NCBI GenBank assembly: GCA_030789695.1
Contig: CM061142.1
Span: 568,221,281 to 568,285,280, forward strand
Length of the DNA: 64,000 bases
From: Scilla litardierei
Taxonomy: Eukaryota > Streptophyta > Magnoliopsida > Asparagales > Asparagaceae
Direction of reading: 5' to 3'
Position numbers and translations under genes: made by a program. Of this stretch, positions 24,610 through 35,323 are shown in pieces. A model generated the notes under the pieces. The model was not told the origin of the DNA and did no database searches. It was given only the letters and a program-made list of their open reading frames with translations. Numbering within the stretch: the stretch's first letter is position 1; each line of letters opens with the position of its first letter.

Positions 24610-25953
24610 TTTCATTTTGTTTTCTGACCTCCCCCTTGCATATCTCTGCATTTTCACGATCATATCATATCGCTATCACTGTCTCGTCTAGCTTGGGGGA
24701 AGTCAATTTTTTTGGATGTGCTGTCGTGTTTCGTTTTTCTTTGTGTGTTTGTTTATTTATCGTGTCGTGTGATTTTCCTTCTTTATTTTATTTTATTTTT
24801 ATTTTCTGTTTATATGTCGTGTGGCGTGATTTTTATCTTTATTCTTCTTTTCAGTTTCGTTTGTGTGATTTTCTTGCCGCTCGTGTCTTTTTATGTCTGT
24901 GCGTATTCCCCCCATATTCATTGCCCTCCCGTATTTCATTATATTGCATTGAGGACAATGCAAATTTCAGCTTGGGGGAGTCGCACTTCGTGTGTCATTT
25001 GTCTCTTTTCTTCGTTATTTGAGTCGTTTTTCTCCGTGTTTTTTTTCTTTTTCTTTTCTTCTTTTTATCTCTTTCTCCTAGAGATGAACCCTATGATGAA
25101 TTGCCACAAAATCACACACACCTAGCATGGCATCGATAATCACATTCACTAACCCTAGGATATCGAGTCCTCTTGCATTTCATGCATCGTGGATCCACTT
25201 AGCTTTTTGTGAGTCGTGCGTCGTGCCTAGCTGTTTGGTGTGCTTCTACTTTGTGATTTTACTTTATATACATGTCCAGGAATGACCCCTAGATTATCTT
25301 GCTTCGATTTGATTATGCGGTATTTGTTTCTCCTGTCTCCTTCTGCATGCTATATATATATATCGTATACTTCGTTTCGCATGTGTCGGGATTCCACGAT
25401 TAAGGACTAGGATAACCCATTTAGCACATGCTCTAATTAGCGAGAATAGTTTCCTTTGCCCAAGTGTTTAGATTCCGATTTCTTTTTTGTTTTACTTGGT
25501 GCAAATCCCCTCGCCGTGTACCGTTCTCCCACTTGGGAGAGTACACATGTGTATAGCCAAAAAACCCAAAAAATCAAAAAAAAGAGAAAAGAAAAGAAAA
25601 AATATGTATAGCCAAAAAGCCAAAAAAATACATATATCCAAAACCCAAAAAAAAATATGAGTGTGAATAGTTTCCTACTTACCGAGAATAAATGGAAGGC
25701 GAGAGTTTGCACCGAGTGTTCTACTCCACATCATCTCAACCCCCATCGTTTTCGAAAACACTTGGCTTAGGAACTTTTTAGCTATTATATAGGCTATAGT
25801 GTGGTGATTTCCTTAACCCTAGTTGTGGAGTCCCTGATGCAGGATATGTTTCGATTCTCGCTCTATTCTCATGCATGCTTGAGCTACATATTCACCGCTT
25901 AATTCAAATCGAATCGATATTTGGGTCATTTCTTGGATTTGTGTATATCTAGC
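24610..25953 (+). other. 3' untranslated region of the Athila-like element, first part
   Basis: T-rich, with two internal copies of the purine tract AGCTTGGGGGA (near 24690 and 24969) and an A-rich patch (25558-25660). The long hydrophobic frames here are by-products of T-richness. No gene is seen. Confidence 0.7.
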
Positions 25954-26614
25954 TGTAACGGTCGCTTTCCGATCATATCTTCTTCGTGCACGTGCTGTTG
26001 ACCGTGCACGTGTTTGTTTTAGACTTTGTTTCTTTGTGAACACTTTAGTGTGATATGCCGTTGTGAACGTCTCTGAGAGTATTAAATAGTGGCACTAATT
26101 TGGAACGACGTTTCTCGAGTCGTTTTCCCACAATTTAATCTTATTCGATGAGACGTGGCGATTTTCACTTTTGACGGGAGACGTTTCTATTTATAGTTTC
26201 GTCGTCCGACGTCGAAATCGAGATCCGTCTTCTTAGTTAGCTTCCTTTCGTCATCACGATCACCACGATATTTATTTTATAATTTTTGGAGTTCATTTGA
26301 CAACCTTTATATTTTTAGCAAGGTTTAAAATATTTTTAAAAGTAGGTTTTAAATTAATTTCGGCCAAAGAAAATTTATTTGAGTTTAAAACGGTTTAAAT
26401 AATTTTTGAGCCAATTTCCAGCTCATTTGGGCCGCACCCAAGCCTTGGGTGAGTTGGAGATGGTGAGATTTGAATTTTAAATTATTTTAAACTCCTAATC
26501 CCATTAGGATTAGCACTAGACCTAGTCAACCCATCTACGCTATATAAACAACCTTTAGGAAGATCTATTTTCGCAAGAAATTAACCCTAGCCGCTTCCAA
26601 AACCCAAATTTCAC

Positions 26615-26664
26615 GTTGCGACGAATCGTCGCAACGTTGCGACGAATCGTCGCAACGTTGCGAC
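26615..26664. repeat. tandem perfect palindrome
   Basis: A 21-bp unit with arms GTTGCGACGA and TCGTCGCAAC around a single A is present twice in tandem, plus 8 bp of a third. A similar perfect hairpin, arms GACCGAGAGA and TCTCTCGGTC, is at 26793-26813. Confidence 0.9.
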
Positions 26665-27649
26665 ATCCAACCCCAGCTCCGACCGAGGAAACAGCCCCCG
26701 TTTCCCCGCCCTGACCGACGCCCAAGCCAGTACCAAGCCTCGTCCGCACCCCGCTGCAACCGCTCCGCATCGACCCTGCACCATGTCGCTCCGACCGAGA
26801 GAATCTCTCGGTCAGACCGAGAGATTTCCCCCGCTCCCGCCCGCTCCACACCGTTGCAAGCCCCCGCACAGCGCCCCGCTCCAAGCCCCCGCTCCGCTCC
26901 GTGCCCGACCGAAGCCCCGCCCGCTCATGCCGCTCTCCGCAACGTTGCAACGGTTGCAACATTGCAGCGCCCTGCTTCAGCACCCGGCCCCGCTTTCCCC
27001 CGTGTCTGACCGACGGCCTGCCCCGCACCGACCGAGAGCCCGACCCCCCCGCAGCTGTGCAACGCCCGTCCCAGTGTCCGACCGAGCCAATCTCCCGCAT
27101 TTGGCTGTGTCCAACCGAGAGCAAAGGTCGCAACCCCGCACCCGTCACACCGCTTGCCACCGTGGGCCTCCCAAGTTCTCCAGAGGTATTGTGGGTCCCC
27201 TATTGGTCCCTAGGACTACTGTGGACCCCACCTAGGTGCGTTTTCTCCGACGATTTGCCGCGTACGACGTTGCGACACGTCGTAGCCCGTCGTCGCACGT
27301 GCTAGCTTTGGAATCTGGAATCGTCGCTCCGATTGCTGCTCTGAACTTTCCAGCGAGGAATCTATATTGGAATCAGGACTTGGAGCACGATATTTTATTC
27401 CAACCCCTAGCGTCGCTACCCGACGCCAGTGTAGCTTTCGCGTCGTGTTGAGGTAACGCTTTGCACCCCTAGGACCCCCAACCTAATTGCATGCTAAACA
27501 AGACTAAAAATCAGTATTTTATAGTATTTTAAATGTTTTAGAAATCACTAATCAAGATTAATAAAACGGATGTAGGCCGATGGACTTGTGCACGTAGGAA
27601 TTGTGACTTTGGACTCGTTGGACGGTGTTCCTCTGACGTTGTACTTGCA

Positions 27650-27827
27650 GGCAAGTGAAACTTGCCAACTCTTGTGTAGGGCCATGTTTTTAGGCCACCT
27701 CCTTATTTTTAGCGTAAAAAAGACTAGTCAGTGAAATGATAGCTGGCTAGACGCCTACTTGATCTAGTTTGACAACGAAACTAGATCCGTCACCTAAATT
27801 GATCTAGCTTGACAACGAAGCTAGATC
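27650..27827 (+). promoter_or_regulatory. leader hairpins: GGCAAGT stem and twin GACAACG-loop stems
   Basis: GGCAAGT-GAA-ACTTGCC folds at 27650-27666. Then come two hairpins with the same loop GACAACG: arms GATCTAGTTT/AAACTAGATC (27761-27787) and GATCTAGCTT/AAGCTAGATC (27801-27827). The T-to-C change between the two stems is matched by A-to-G in the other arm. The set recurs at 40998-41173 and 51984-52159. Confidence 0.65.
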
Positions 27828-28354
27828 CTACTCTTTAACTTGTTGATCATGCATACTAAACTACCATGTTTACTTTCTTTACTTGTACGCCTTACTACTT
27901 GCCATGTCATGTCATCCATGCATTGAATGTCGCATTCGTAGCACATGCTACAGTACTTGTACTTGTACTTCCTTGTCCGGCTAGGTGCACCCCTAGGCCA
28001 ACAAGATAAAACACTTCCTAGCTCGTGTTCCAGAGGCGAGCATTCCCGTTCGGGGGTAAGGCCATGGCTCGATACACGTGGAGGGGTAGGGATAAACGAT
28101 CACTTGAGCTTAGAAGTTGGCCCGCGCAACCACTCTAGCCAAAAGGTGGAATCTCTGTGCACGAGGTGCTTACTTTACTTGTCTTGTACTAGTGAGTGTT
28201 CTTGTAAAACTTGACATACATGCCATGCTCGTACTTTACTTTACTTTACTTGTTGCACTCATACTTAACTGCTATGTCATTGCATTCATGCTAGAACTGC
28301 TAGGTTGCTTACCTTCACTTTCAGTTTCCTTGCACAAGTCTCTTGTAGACTTGC

Positions 28355-28392
28355 TGACATGTGCCCCTTGCTCTTTTGGGTGTCACATGTTA
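28355..28392 (+). promoter_or_regulatory. conserved LTR hairpin containing a start codon
   Basis: The arms TGACATGTG and CACATGTTA pair, with CCC/GGG extension. The micro-ORF ATG at 28387 is in the 3' arm. It is preceded by TCTTGTAG, which resembles a splice acceptor. Confidence 0.6.
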
Positions 28393-28494
28393 GACCCTGA
28401 GCCAGAGACCGTAGCTGAGGACGAGGTGTTTGTTGACGCTGAGCCAGAGTATACTTTTGACGAGGAGTTGGTGGACACCGGTGACCAGTCTTAG
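28387..28494 (+). CDS. acidic 35-codon micro-ORF in LTR
   Basis: An intact frame from ATG to TAG, beginning MLDPEPETVAEDEVF and ending VDTGDQS. About a third of residues are Asp or Glu and there are no Lys or Arg residues. It matches the frames at 266-373 and 62370-62477 in length and in both ends. Function is unknown; translational control of the LTR transcript or a genuine micropeptide are both possible. Confidence 0.45.
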   Translation: MLDPEPETVAEDEVFVDAEPEYTFDEELVDTGDQS

Positions 28495-28845
28495 AGACTG
28501 TTTTGGAGTTGCTTTTGCTTTAGGTTGCTGTTAGTTGTCGGTGCGTAGCACCATTACTTTGTTTTGTACTTTGTACTTTTGTTGGCCATGCTGGGGCCTC
28601 TTTTAGACTCTTTTCTTTTAGCCTGGTGGCTTTTCTGCGATGTTGAAATTTATTATTATGGATATTCTGAGATTTATCTTTTGTCTCATTTCTTTATTAT
28701 TATCTTTGTTTCGTTTCGTGTTGCAAGGACCTGCTGTTTAAATTTGATTGACGCTTATCGGACTTGCAGCTTTGTAGCTTCAAGTCTGAGCGGACCTTCT
28801 CACACTTCGCCTCCATATTTTTGGGAAGCGGGGCGTGACTCGAGC

Positions 28846-29130
28846 TTTATTGCACCTCGTAGATAGTGACACCGACTGCTAGCACACGACCACACTCACT
28901 CGCGCTTCACCGCGTGGGCCCACGACACTTGTCTGGACTCTTATTCCTTGGTTTAGTCATGTGATTTGGCGTTTGTCTACTTGGTGTGTCGTTTTTGGTT
29001 TTGTTGGCACTGACAGGCGATTTAGGATTAAGAGTTTTCTTTCTCTCCCTTTCTCTCTATTTTCTCCCTCCGAGCTCCTACTCTCACTCGTCTTCCTCGA
29101 GGACGAGGAAGGGTTCAGCTTGGGGGATTT
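28846..29130 (+). other. end of Athila-like 3' untranslated region and polypurine tract
   Basis: The Athila-like element continues here after the solo LTR. The sequence ends in the purine-rich TTCAGCTTGGGGGATTTT (29113-29130) immediately before the 3' LTR, the expected polypurine tract for plus-strand priming. Confidence 0.75.
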
Positions 29131-30721
29131 TGACGTGCGTTTATATTTCATATATTCGCGCACGTTTTCTTCGTATTTTTCCCGCTATTTTCCGCCGTCT
29201 TGTATTCGTTTTCTCGTGTTTTCTTGTTTTCTTTCACTTTTCCGTGTTTTTGTATATTTGTAGGAGTTTATCGACGTAAGGGACATAAAACGACGATATC
29301 ATGAGTCCCCGGAGCAACATGAGGAGTCACACGTGATCCAGGGGGTCAAACGATGAAGATCACATCTTTTAGCCCCTCACCCGACCGGTTGGTCACTTCT
29401 AACCGATCGGGTGATGCACGCGTGCACCACCCAGACACAAGCTGAAGCGGGCGAAAAGTCAACCGGTCGGTTCAGAGGCCGGTTCACAATGCCCTAACTC
29501 TCTGGAATTTGATGCTGAATGCCAACCGATCGGGTGACCTTCACCCGATCGGTTTACCTGTAGCCAATTCTCTGAAGCCAAGACACGGAGAGCTCAACCG
29601 ACCGGTTCACCCGACGGCACGAAGATCCAACCGATCAGCTCCAACGCTCAACCGACCGTGCCACATGACCGGGTGAAGTCCTGTGCTGAAATGTCGAAGA
29701 AACGAAGCAGGTCACCCGATCGGTTGACTTTTCAACCGATAGGGTGATATCGTATTCTATATATAGGACCCCTAGGTTTTCCAGAAACGAGAGTTGTTAT
29801 TTTTTGCTGTTTTTTCTCTCTCTTGACGGCTGTAATTTTTCAGATATTCGTAAGTTTTCCGATCTTTGTTAAACTTTAATATAGTGTTATTAGCATTGCT
29901 CTTACTCCTTTCCAATCTCTTGATCATGTTTTTAACGGTCGATTTTGATTTAGATCGCTTTTTAGTAAATATGTGTGAGTAGTTGCCAAATCTGGGATTT
30001 TGGTGGAAACCCCTTCGCGGGTTCTCCCCGATGCGTCCATAGGACTAGGAAATCGATAGGGATTAGGAATCTACCGGTTACACGGGGTATTTTATTGTCA
30101 TCGGCAGGAAAAATACCGCCTTTGACCGTTGGGCCAAGGGGGAATAAACTTGGCGGTTGACTCCCTAGCCATAGCTCATGCCCTTAGAGTAGACGTCGAA
30201 TCCTAGCGCATGGGAGCGGCAGGATGATGCGTTGGGAGTTATCATTGCGAGCTTAGTGCTCCCGGAGTCGGTCAGTGTTAATGGACATGGGAATGCCCAC
30301 TGACCGAACCCGGGAAGTCCGGCGTCTCATCCTGGGCACCGACCGGAATATCGGGCCCATGTGACGCTGGTACCACTCTTAGAGGCAACGTCTCACCATT
30401 AGACCCTAATTCTGATCGTTATCCTACCCGTAGGCCGTATCGGCGAGAATCGCAAGATAGGGTGGAAACCAAAGTCCTGGGTTTTCCCTTTAGATTGTTT
30501 ATCCCTCGCATTCTATTTTCTGTGACAACCCATCATCCGATTTGGGCTACCTCGCCCATGGGGGAATCCGATCCTTCTTGACACAAGCACAACCACGCCT
30601 CCCTGAGTTCGACCGCCAAGCCATACTACAACACCGTGCGCTTGCGGTTACAAATATTTAATTCTCACGCCCCCAATAATATATTGCACACATCTGACAC
30701 GCGCAAAAGCGGGGGATGTCA
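29131..30721 (+). repeat. 3' LTR, Athila-like
   Basis: The LTR is 1,591 bp, starts TGACGTGC and ends GATGTCA. It is collinear with the 5' LTR with scattered substitutions. Bases 30722-30726 (tgctc) are the right target duplication. Confidence 0.92.
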
Positions 30722-30726
30722 TGCTC

Positions 30727-31282
30727 CCTTCTAGAAAAAGCTGGTCCTGTGGACATAGCAGACTGCATGGTAAGGCAGAGCCAGCAGGTTGTTCACTTCC
30801 CCTTCTTATTTTTCGTTCAGTAGTTCCGAGCATTCTCAACCCTTTCGCTTTGTAGATGTCTTCGATGTCAGTCGAGATACAGCAACACTCAGCGTAGATG
30901 GCCGAGGTTAAGGCGGCATTTGATCGAGAGCATCAGAGGGCGGAGTCGGTTGAGAAAGCGGCTATGGGGGCTCGCGCGGAGCTGTGTTCTGTGCTTCTTT
31001 TAGGTCGTCGAATTGTCGTTGGAGGTAGGGAGGCTGAAAGAAGCCTTGATAACCATCGACGACTCTCAAGCGGTTTTGGAGTCTATGGAGGAGACTTTAT
31101 CTCTTGTCTTAGAGTTGCATAGGAAGGAAAGGGACGAGCATTGGTCTGAAATTGCTTCATGGTGGCAAGTGGTCCCTGAGTGTTTCATCACTAAGGTCAT
31201 AAGGGGTTACGAGGAGATCCTGGCCCCGCGGATCGTGAACTCCTTCCTGGAGGGGTTTCAGGCGTATAAGGAGTGGGTTTGA
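30727..31282 (+). pseudogene. gypsy-type transposon protein gene, 3' half
   Basis: This is the continuation of the gene at 15579-17030. The coding blocks are LAEVKAAFDREHQRAESVEK-like text from about 30900, then after a TTCTTTTAG splice-acceptor-like site an open stretch EVGRLKEALITIDDSQ to the stop at 31280. The first part has coiled-coil character (regular Ala/Leu/Glu spacing). A second intron-like GT...AG lies at about 30770-30855. The C-terminal coiled coil is usual for this gene type. A stop at 30895 and missing N-terminal linkage show it is not active. Confidence 0.55.
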
Positions 31283-31631
31283 CGAATGCTTCATCATTCA
31301 TTGGCCTGCCCCGACCAGCCTGTCGCGGGAGGTGCCGAACCAATTGGAGAGACCCATGCCAAAGCTGCCACCCCGTAGGCATTGTAGATTGTCTCTTCCT
31401 CTCATGCCTTGTAAAAAAACCTCTTTTTGATCTAAATGAAATTTTTGTAGATGTGTTTTTTTCTCTTTCCACGCATTGGACTCCTCTTGTTTTGGTCTGC
31501 CCCACTTTTTGCAGCTCGTGTCAAGTCAGCGGGTGGCTCGAGTTGAGGGAATCATTTCCTATGGGGATGTACTAACCGATCGGGACCAGAGGTTTGATCG
31601 ATTCGTCAGTAGAGTGGTACCCCGCCTGTCG
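31283..31631 (+). other. 3' region of the gypsy-type gene
   Basis: No coding frame is seen. The text drifts from 3' untranslated sequence into the first degenerate array units. Confidence 0.5.
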
Positions 31632-31965
31632 GTCGATGGAATGGCCGGCCCACTAGGGAGTTAGCCCCAGCCTCACGGTCGATAAGTAATCGACCTGCTG
31701 GCGGAGTTTTCCCAGCCTTATGGTTGATCGAGTGATCGGCCCGCTGGGGGAGTTTCCCACAGCCTCACAGTCTATAAGTAGTCGACATATTGTGGGAGTT
31801 GCCCCCAACCTTATGGTCGATCAGGTCGGTCGGCCTGCTGGGATAGCTACTGCCAGTATTACTGTCGATCGAATGATCGGCCTACTCCTGCTGGGGGAGT
31901 TGCCACGAGCCTTACGGTCGATAAGTAATCGGCCTGCTGGGGGAGTTCCCCCAGACTTACAATCG
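31632..31965. repeat. tandem array, left part
   Basis: About seven monomers of 45-48 bp. Each contains CTGGGGGAGTTGCCCCCAG or a variant, a perfect 7-bp stem with a 5-nt loop. The array is interrupted at 31970 and resumes at 35324. Confidence 0.9.
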
Positions 31966-31970
31966 ATAGG
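31966..31970. repeat. target duplication, left copy (atagg)
   Basis: ATAGG is repeated exactly at 35324-35328. Joining the two flanks restores the tandem array without a break. Confidence 0.9.
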
Positions 31971-33447
31971 TGACGTGTGTTTATACATTATATATTCACG
32001 CACGTCTTCTTCGTGATTCTTCGTTGTTTCCTGTTGTTTTGTATCTATTCTTTTGTGGTTTTTAGTATCCTTTCACTTTATTTGTGTTTTTGTGCCATTG
32101 CAGGAGATTTCCAGCACTGGGAACATATAAAGCAATTATCATAAGTCCCCGGAGCAACGAGAGGTTCCATACACGATCCTGAGGGCCAAACGTCGAAGAA
32201 TATCATGTTTCAGCCCTCAACTGATTGGGTGGAATGACCCACCCAATCGGTTCGTGCACACATATCCGACCCGATCTGGAGCAGCAGTGAAGAAGAGACC
32301 ACCCGATCGGTTCAGCGATCGGGTGGTGGCGACAGAACTCTCTGTCTTTTGGAGCCGAATTTCAACGAATCGGGTGAAATCTCACCCGATCGGTTCATCT
32401 GTAGCCGAAGTTTTCCCAGCTCACGACCCGACGACTCACCCGATCGGTTCAGCGATCGGGTGAAGTATCTCAAAGGCTGAAGACCGTTTCGACATTTGTC
32501 TCAACCGATCGGTTGATGCTTCAACCGATCGGGTGGACGTTTATCTATATTATATTGCCCTAGGTTTTCCCAGAAAAAGATCCCCTTTTTCTTAAGCTGT
32601 CTTTTTGGGATTTTGGTGGCTATGAATTTATTTTGTTTTGTAAGTTCTCTGATTGTCTTGATACTTTGACATTGTGTTCTTAATATTATTTGCTCCATTA
32701 TTCTATTGCTTGATCTTGATTTTAATGGCTATAATTTGTTGTGTTGCTCTTTTTGCAATGAATTGTGAGTAGTTTCCTAATCTGGGACATTAGTGTAAGC
32801 CCCTTCGTGGGTTCTCCCTAGAACGACCATAGGATTAGGATTTCGATAGGATATAGGAATTTAGATGGTTATGCGGAGCATTTCATTTTCATTGGCGGGA
32901 GAAAGACCGCCTCTGACCGTCAGGCCAAGGGAAAATAAAACTGGCGTTTGATCCCCTAGCCACAGCTCACACCCCTAGCGTAGACATTTAATCCTTACGC
33001 GTGGGAACATCAGGATGAAATGTCGGGAGTAATCGTTGCGACTTAGTGCTTCCGGAGTCGATCGATGTTAATGGACTTGGGAATGCCCACCGTCCGAACC
33101 CGGGTAGACCTAGCATATCATCCTGTGCATCAACCAGAATATCGGGCCCATGGAACGATAGGTGTCACTTTTAGAGGCAACGTCTCACCCTGGGTCAAGT
33201 CGAATGCCAGGTGTCATGAGTGCTCTAGCCTATGTTAGCGGGGATTCATTTCTTGTCTTTTTTCATTTCTTTCTTTTATTTCTACGCTTCCACTCATATA
33301 ATCCGCGTAGCTCTCACACAACCTAGGCGAGGCTAGTAGCCATTCAAGCCATCCACCTCCCCGAGTTCGATATACCCGCACCCTACACTAACCGTGCACT
33401 TGCGGTAAAATGACACCGCGCCCAAACCGTAAACGGGGCACCGGTCA
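31971..33447 (+). repeat. left LTR of the inverted element
   Basis: It is 1,477 bp, from TGACGTG to CCGGTCA. It contains ACCGATCGG boxes (32218-32536), a TATA-like stretch about 8-10 bp after the last box (TCTATATTATAT, from 32543) and the leader typical of the Athila-like LTRs. Confidence 0.8.
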
Positions 33448-33501
33448 AGCTTTAAGGCGCCCTTGACCCAGGTTCGATCCCCGGCAATGGCGCCAAAAAC
33501 T
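33448..33501. other. junction with tRNA-Asp-like 3' half including CCA
   Basis: Between the LTRs the plus strand has a GGCGCC block, then at 33464-33495 a 32-nt stretch ending TTCGATCCCCGGCAA...GGCGCCA. This reads as the T arm, acceptor strand and CCA end of tRNA-Asp; from memory it differs from plant tRNA-Asp at two positions. Read on the minus strand it is the primer binding site of the right LTR, but it continues about 14 nt past the usual 18-nt limit. The CCA is not encoded in plant nuclear tRNA genes, so it was copied from a mature tRNA. Confidence 0.75.
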
Positions 33502-35323
33502 TAACCGGCGCCCTGTTTATGGTTTGGGTGCGGTGTCGTTTTACCGCAAGTGCACGGTTAATGTAAGGTGCGGGTATATCGAACTCAGGGAGGTGGATGG
33601 CTTGAATGGCTATTAGCCTCGCCTAAGTTGTGTGGGAGCTACATGGATTATATGAGTGGAAGCATAGAAATAAAAGAATGAAATGCAAAGGACAAGAAAT
33701 GAATCCCCGCTAACACGGGCTAGAGCACTCATGACACCTGGCATTCGACTTGACCCAGGGTGAGACATTGCCCCAAAAGGTGGTACCTAGTGCCCCATGG
33801 GCCCGATATTCCGGTCGATGCCAAGGATGATACGCTAGGTCTACCCAGTTTCGGATGCTGGGCATTTCCATGTCTAACACCCTCAGCAGCCGGGAGCATT
33901 AAGGCCACAATGATAACTCCCAACATTTCGTCCAAGCCGTTCCCACGCGCGAGGACTCGATGTCAACGCTAGGGGTGTGAGCTGTGGCTAGGGGATCAAA
34001 CGCCAGTTTTATTTTCCCTTGGCTCGACGATCAGAGGCGGTCTTTCTCCCGCCAATGACAATAAAACACCTCCGCAAAACCCTAATGGCCTAATAGGTCG
34101 AATGTGATTTCTAGCAATACATCAAAGCGGATCTTGACAGGACAAGCATCCGGACCCCAACCCCCAACACATATAGTGTGTTGCCATATGAATTGGACTC
34201 AGATTGCTAGAAATCCCCATTGACACATTCCATCAAACGCTTGCATTGCAGTCAAGTCAAATGTAAAAACCCAAGCATCAATCCTACTCTAACCCATATT
34301 AGGGTTCATCAAATACTACTCAATGGTGAAGAACATAAAAGCAAGCAACAAAAGAGACAAACAAACATTCACCATCAAGCAAAATGAAAATAACACAAAA
34401 CAATGGAAATAAGAAAAGAATACTTATCTTGCATTTGAATCCTTCAATCCATTACAAGAATTATTGGAAGATAAACCCTAATCTAAACTAACCTAAATCT
34501 CCCATGAAAGGGGCTGAAAAGCCCTAAAAATAAAAGAGAGAGAGTTCATCAGTCGGCCAACATCCAATATTTATAGTCCCCCTCAAAAACCCTAATGGTT
34601 CGGGTCCAAATACCTAATAAAACCGCAAAAAAAACGCCACACGATCGGTTGGAAGTTCAACCGATCGGGTGAGCGCTCTTGAAGATCTTCACCCGATTAC
34701 TGAACAGATCGGTTGAATCATTGGAGCCTCGAGCTGGGAAAGAGATGCTACAGGTGACCCGATCAGTTGACATGTCAACCAATCGGGTGGAATTCGGCTC
34801 AAAAGATAGAGAGTTCTGTCACCACCACCCGATCACTGAACTGATCCGGTGAATCGTCGGGTCGTGAGCTGGGAGAACTTCGACTACAGATGAACCAATT
34901 GGGTGAGATTTCACCCGATCGGTTGGAATTCATCTCCAAAAGACAGAGAAGACTGCGACATCCACCCGATCACTGAACCGATTGGGTGGGATCTGCTCCT
35001 TTGCTCCTCCTCGTCGGGTCAGATACGTGTGCACGAACCGATCAGGTGGGTCTGTCCACTAGATCGGTTGAAGCTCCAAATCATCAAATCCTTGTCTTTG
35101 GCCATCGGATCTTCGCCATATAAGCGCGCCTTGGTCCCGACATGCAAGGTTGACTCCAGAATACATCGAAATGCCGACATTTATCTGAAATATAAACAAT
35201 ACACCCAATAGTCAATATGAACCAAAATATGATATATACAACATGGAATGAGATGAAATGCATATGAAAACACAATAAAGAGCGTGTAAAAAAATATGAA
35301 ATATGAAATATGAACACGCATCA
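33502..35323 (-). repeat. right LTR of the inverted element, minus strand
   Basis: It is 1,822 bp; on the minus strand it starts TGATGCGTG and ends CCGGTTA. It is collinear with the left LTR at the ends and in the box region (34637-35070) but has about 300 bp (around 34085-34400) not shared with it, so the two LTRs are related rather than identical. A TATA-like ACTATAAATA (minus) is near 34568-34578. Confidence 0.8.

Larger units (their letters stand above)
25954..28840 (+). mobile_element. Tekay-type solo LTR
   Basis: It starts TGTAACGGTCG and ends GGGGCGTGACT where the other copies end GTGACA. It is 2,887 bp long. The flanks are CTAGC (25949-25953) and CGAGC (28841-28845), a 5-bp target duplication with one mismatch. 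The Athila-like 3' untranslated region continues on the other side, so this is a solo LTR left by LTR-LTR recombination. It has a TATA-like CTATATAAAC near 26539 and carries the structured leader hairpins and the micro-ORF. Confidence 0.88.
17035..30721 (+). mobile_element. complete Athila-like non-autonomous Ty3/gypsy element
   Basis: The two LTRs (17035-18623 and 29131-30721) both start TGACGTGC and end in a TCA trinucleotide (ACGTCA and ATGTCA). A tRNA-Asp-type primer site follows the first and a G-rich polypurine tract precedes the second. Inside are gag-protease and an ORF1-like gene but no reverse transcriptase, RNase H or integrase. A Tekay-type solo LTR (25954-28840) is nested in the 3' untranslated part. 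Without the nested LTR the element is about 10.8 kb. It interrupts the gypsy-type gene of 15579-31282. Confidence 0.9.
31971..35323. mobile_element. inverted two-LTR element (LTR-tRNA junction-LTR)
   Basis: A 3,353-bp unit is flanked by a perfect 5-bp target duplication (ATAGG). The left half is an Athila-like LTR in plus orientation (31971-33447) and the right half a related LTR in minus orientation (33502-35323). The two outer ends are both LTR starts (TGACGTGT on the left, TGATGCGT read from the right). There is no gag or pol. A 54-bp junction holds a tRNA-Asp-like 3' half. A normal element has two LTRs in the same orientation, so this is a palindromic insertion product. Confidence 0.85.

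Noticed and set aside
24606..25125. Long Phe/Ser-rich hydrophobic frames that look like membrane proteins
   Set aside because: They come from T-rich 3' untranslated sequence of the Athila-like element and overlap in two frames.
33464..33495. A tRNA gene
   Set aside because: Only the 3' half is present, with CCA encoded and no 5' half or internal A box; it is a reverse-transcribed primer copy.
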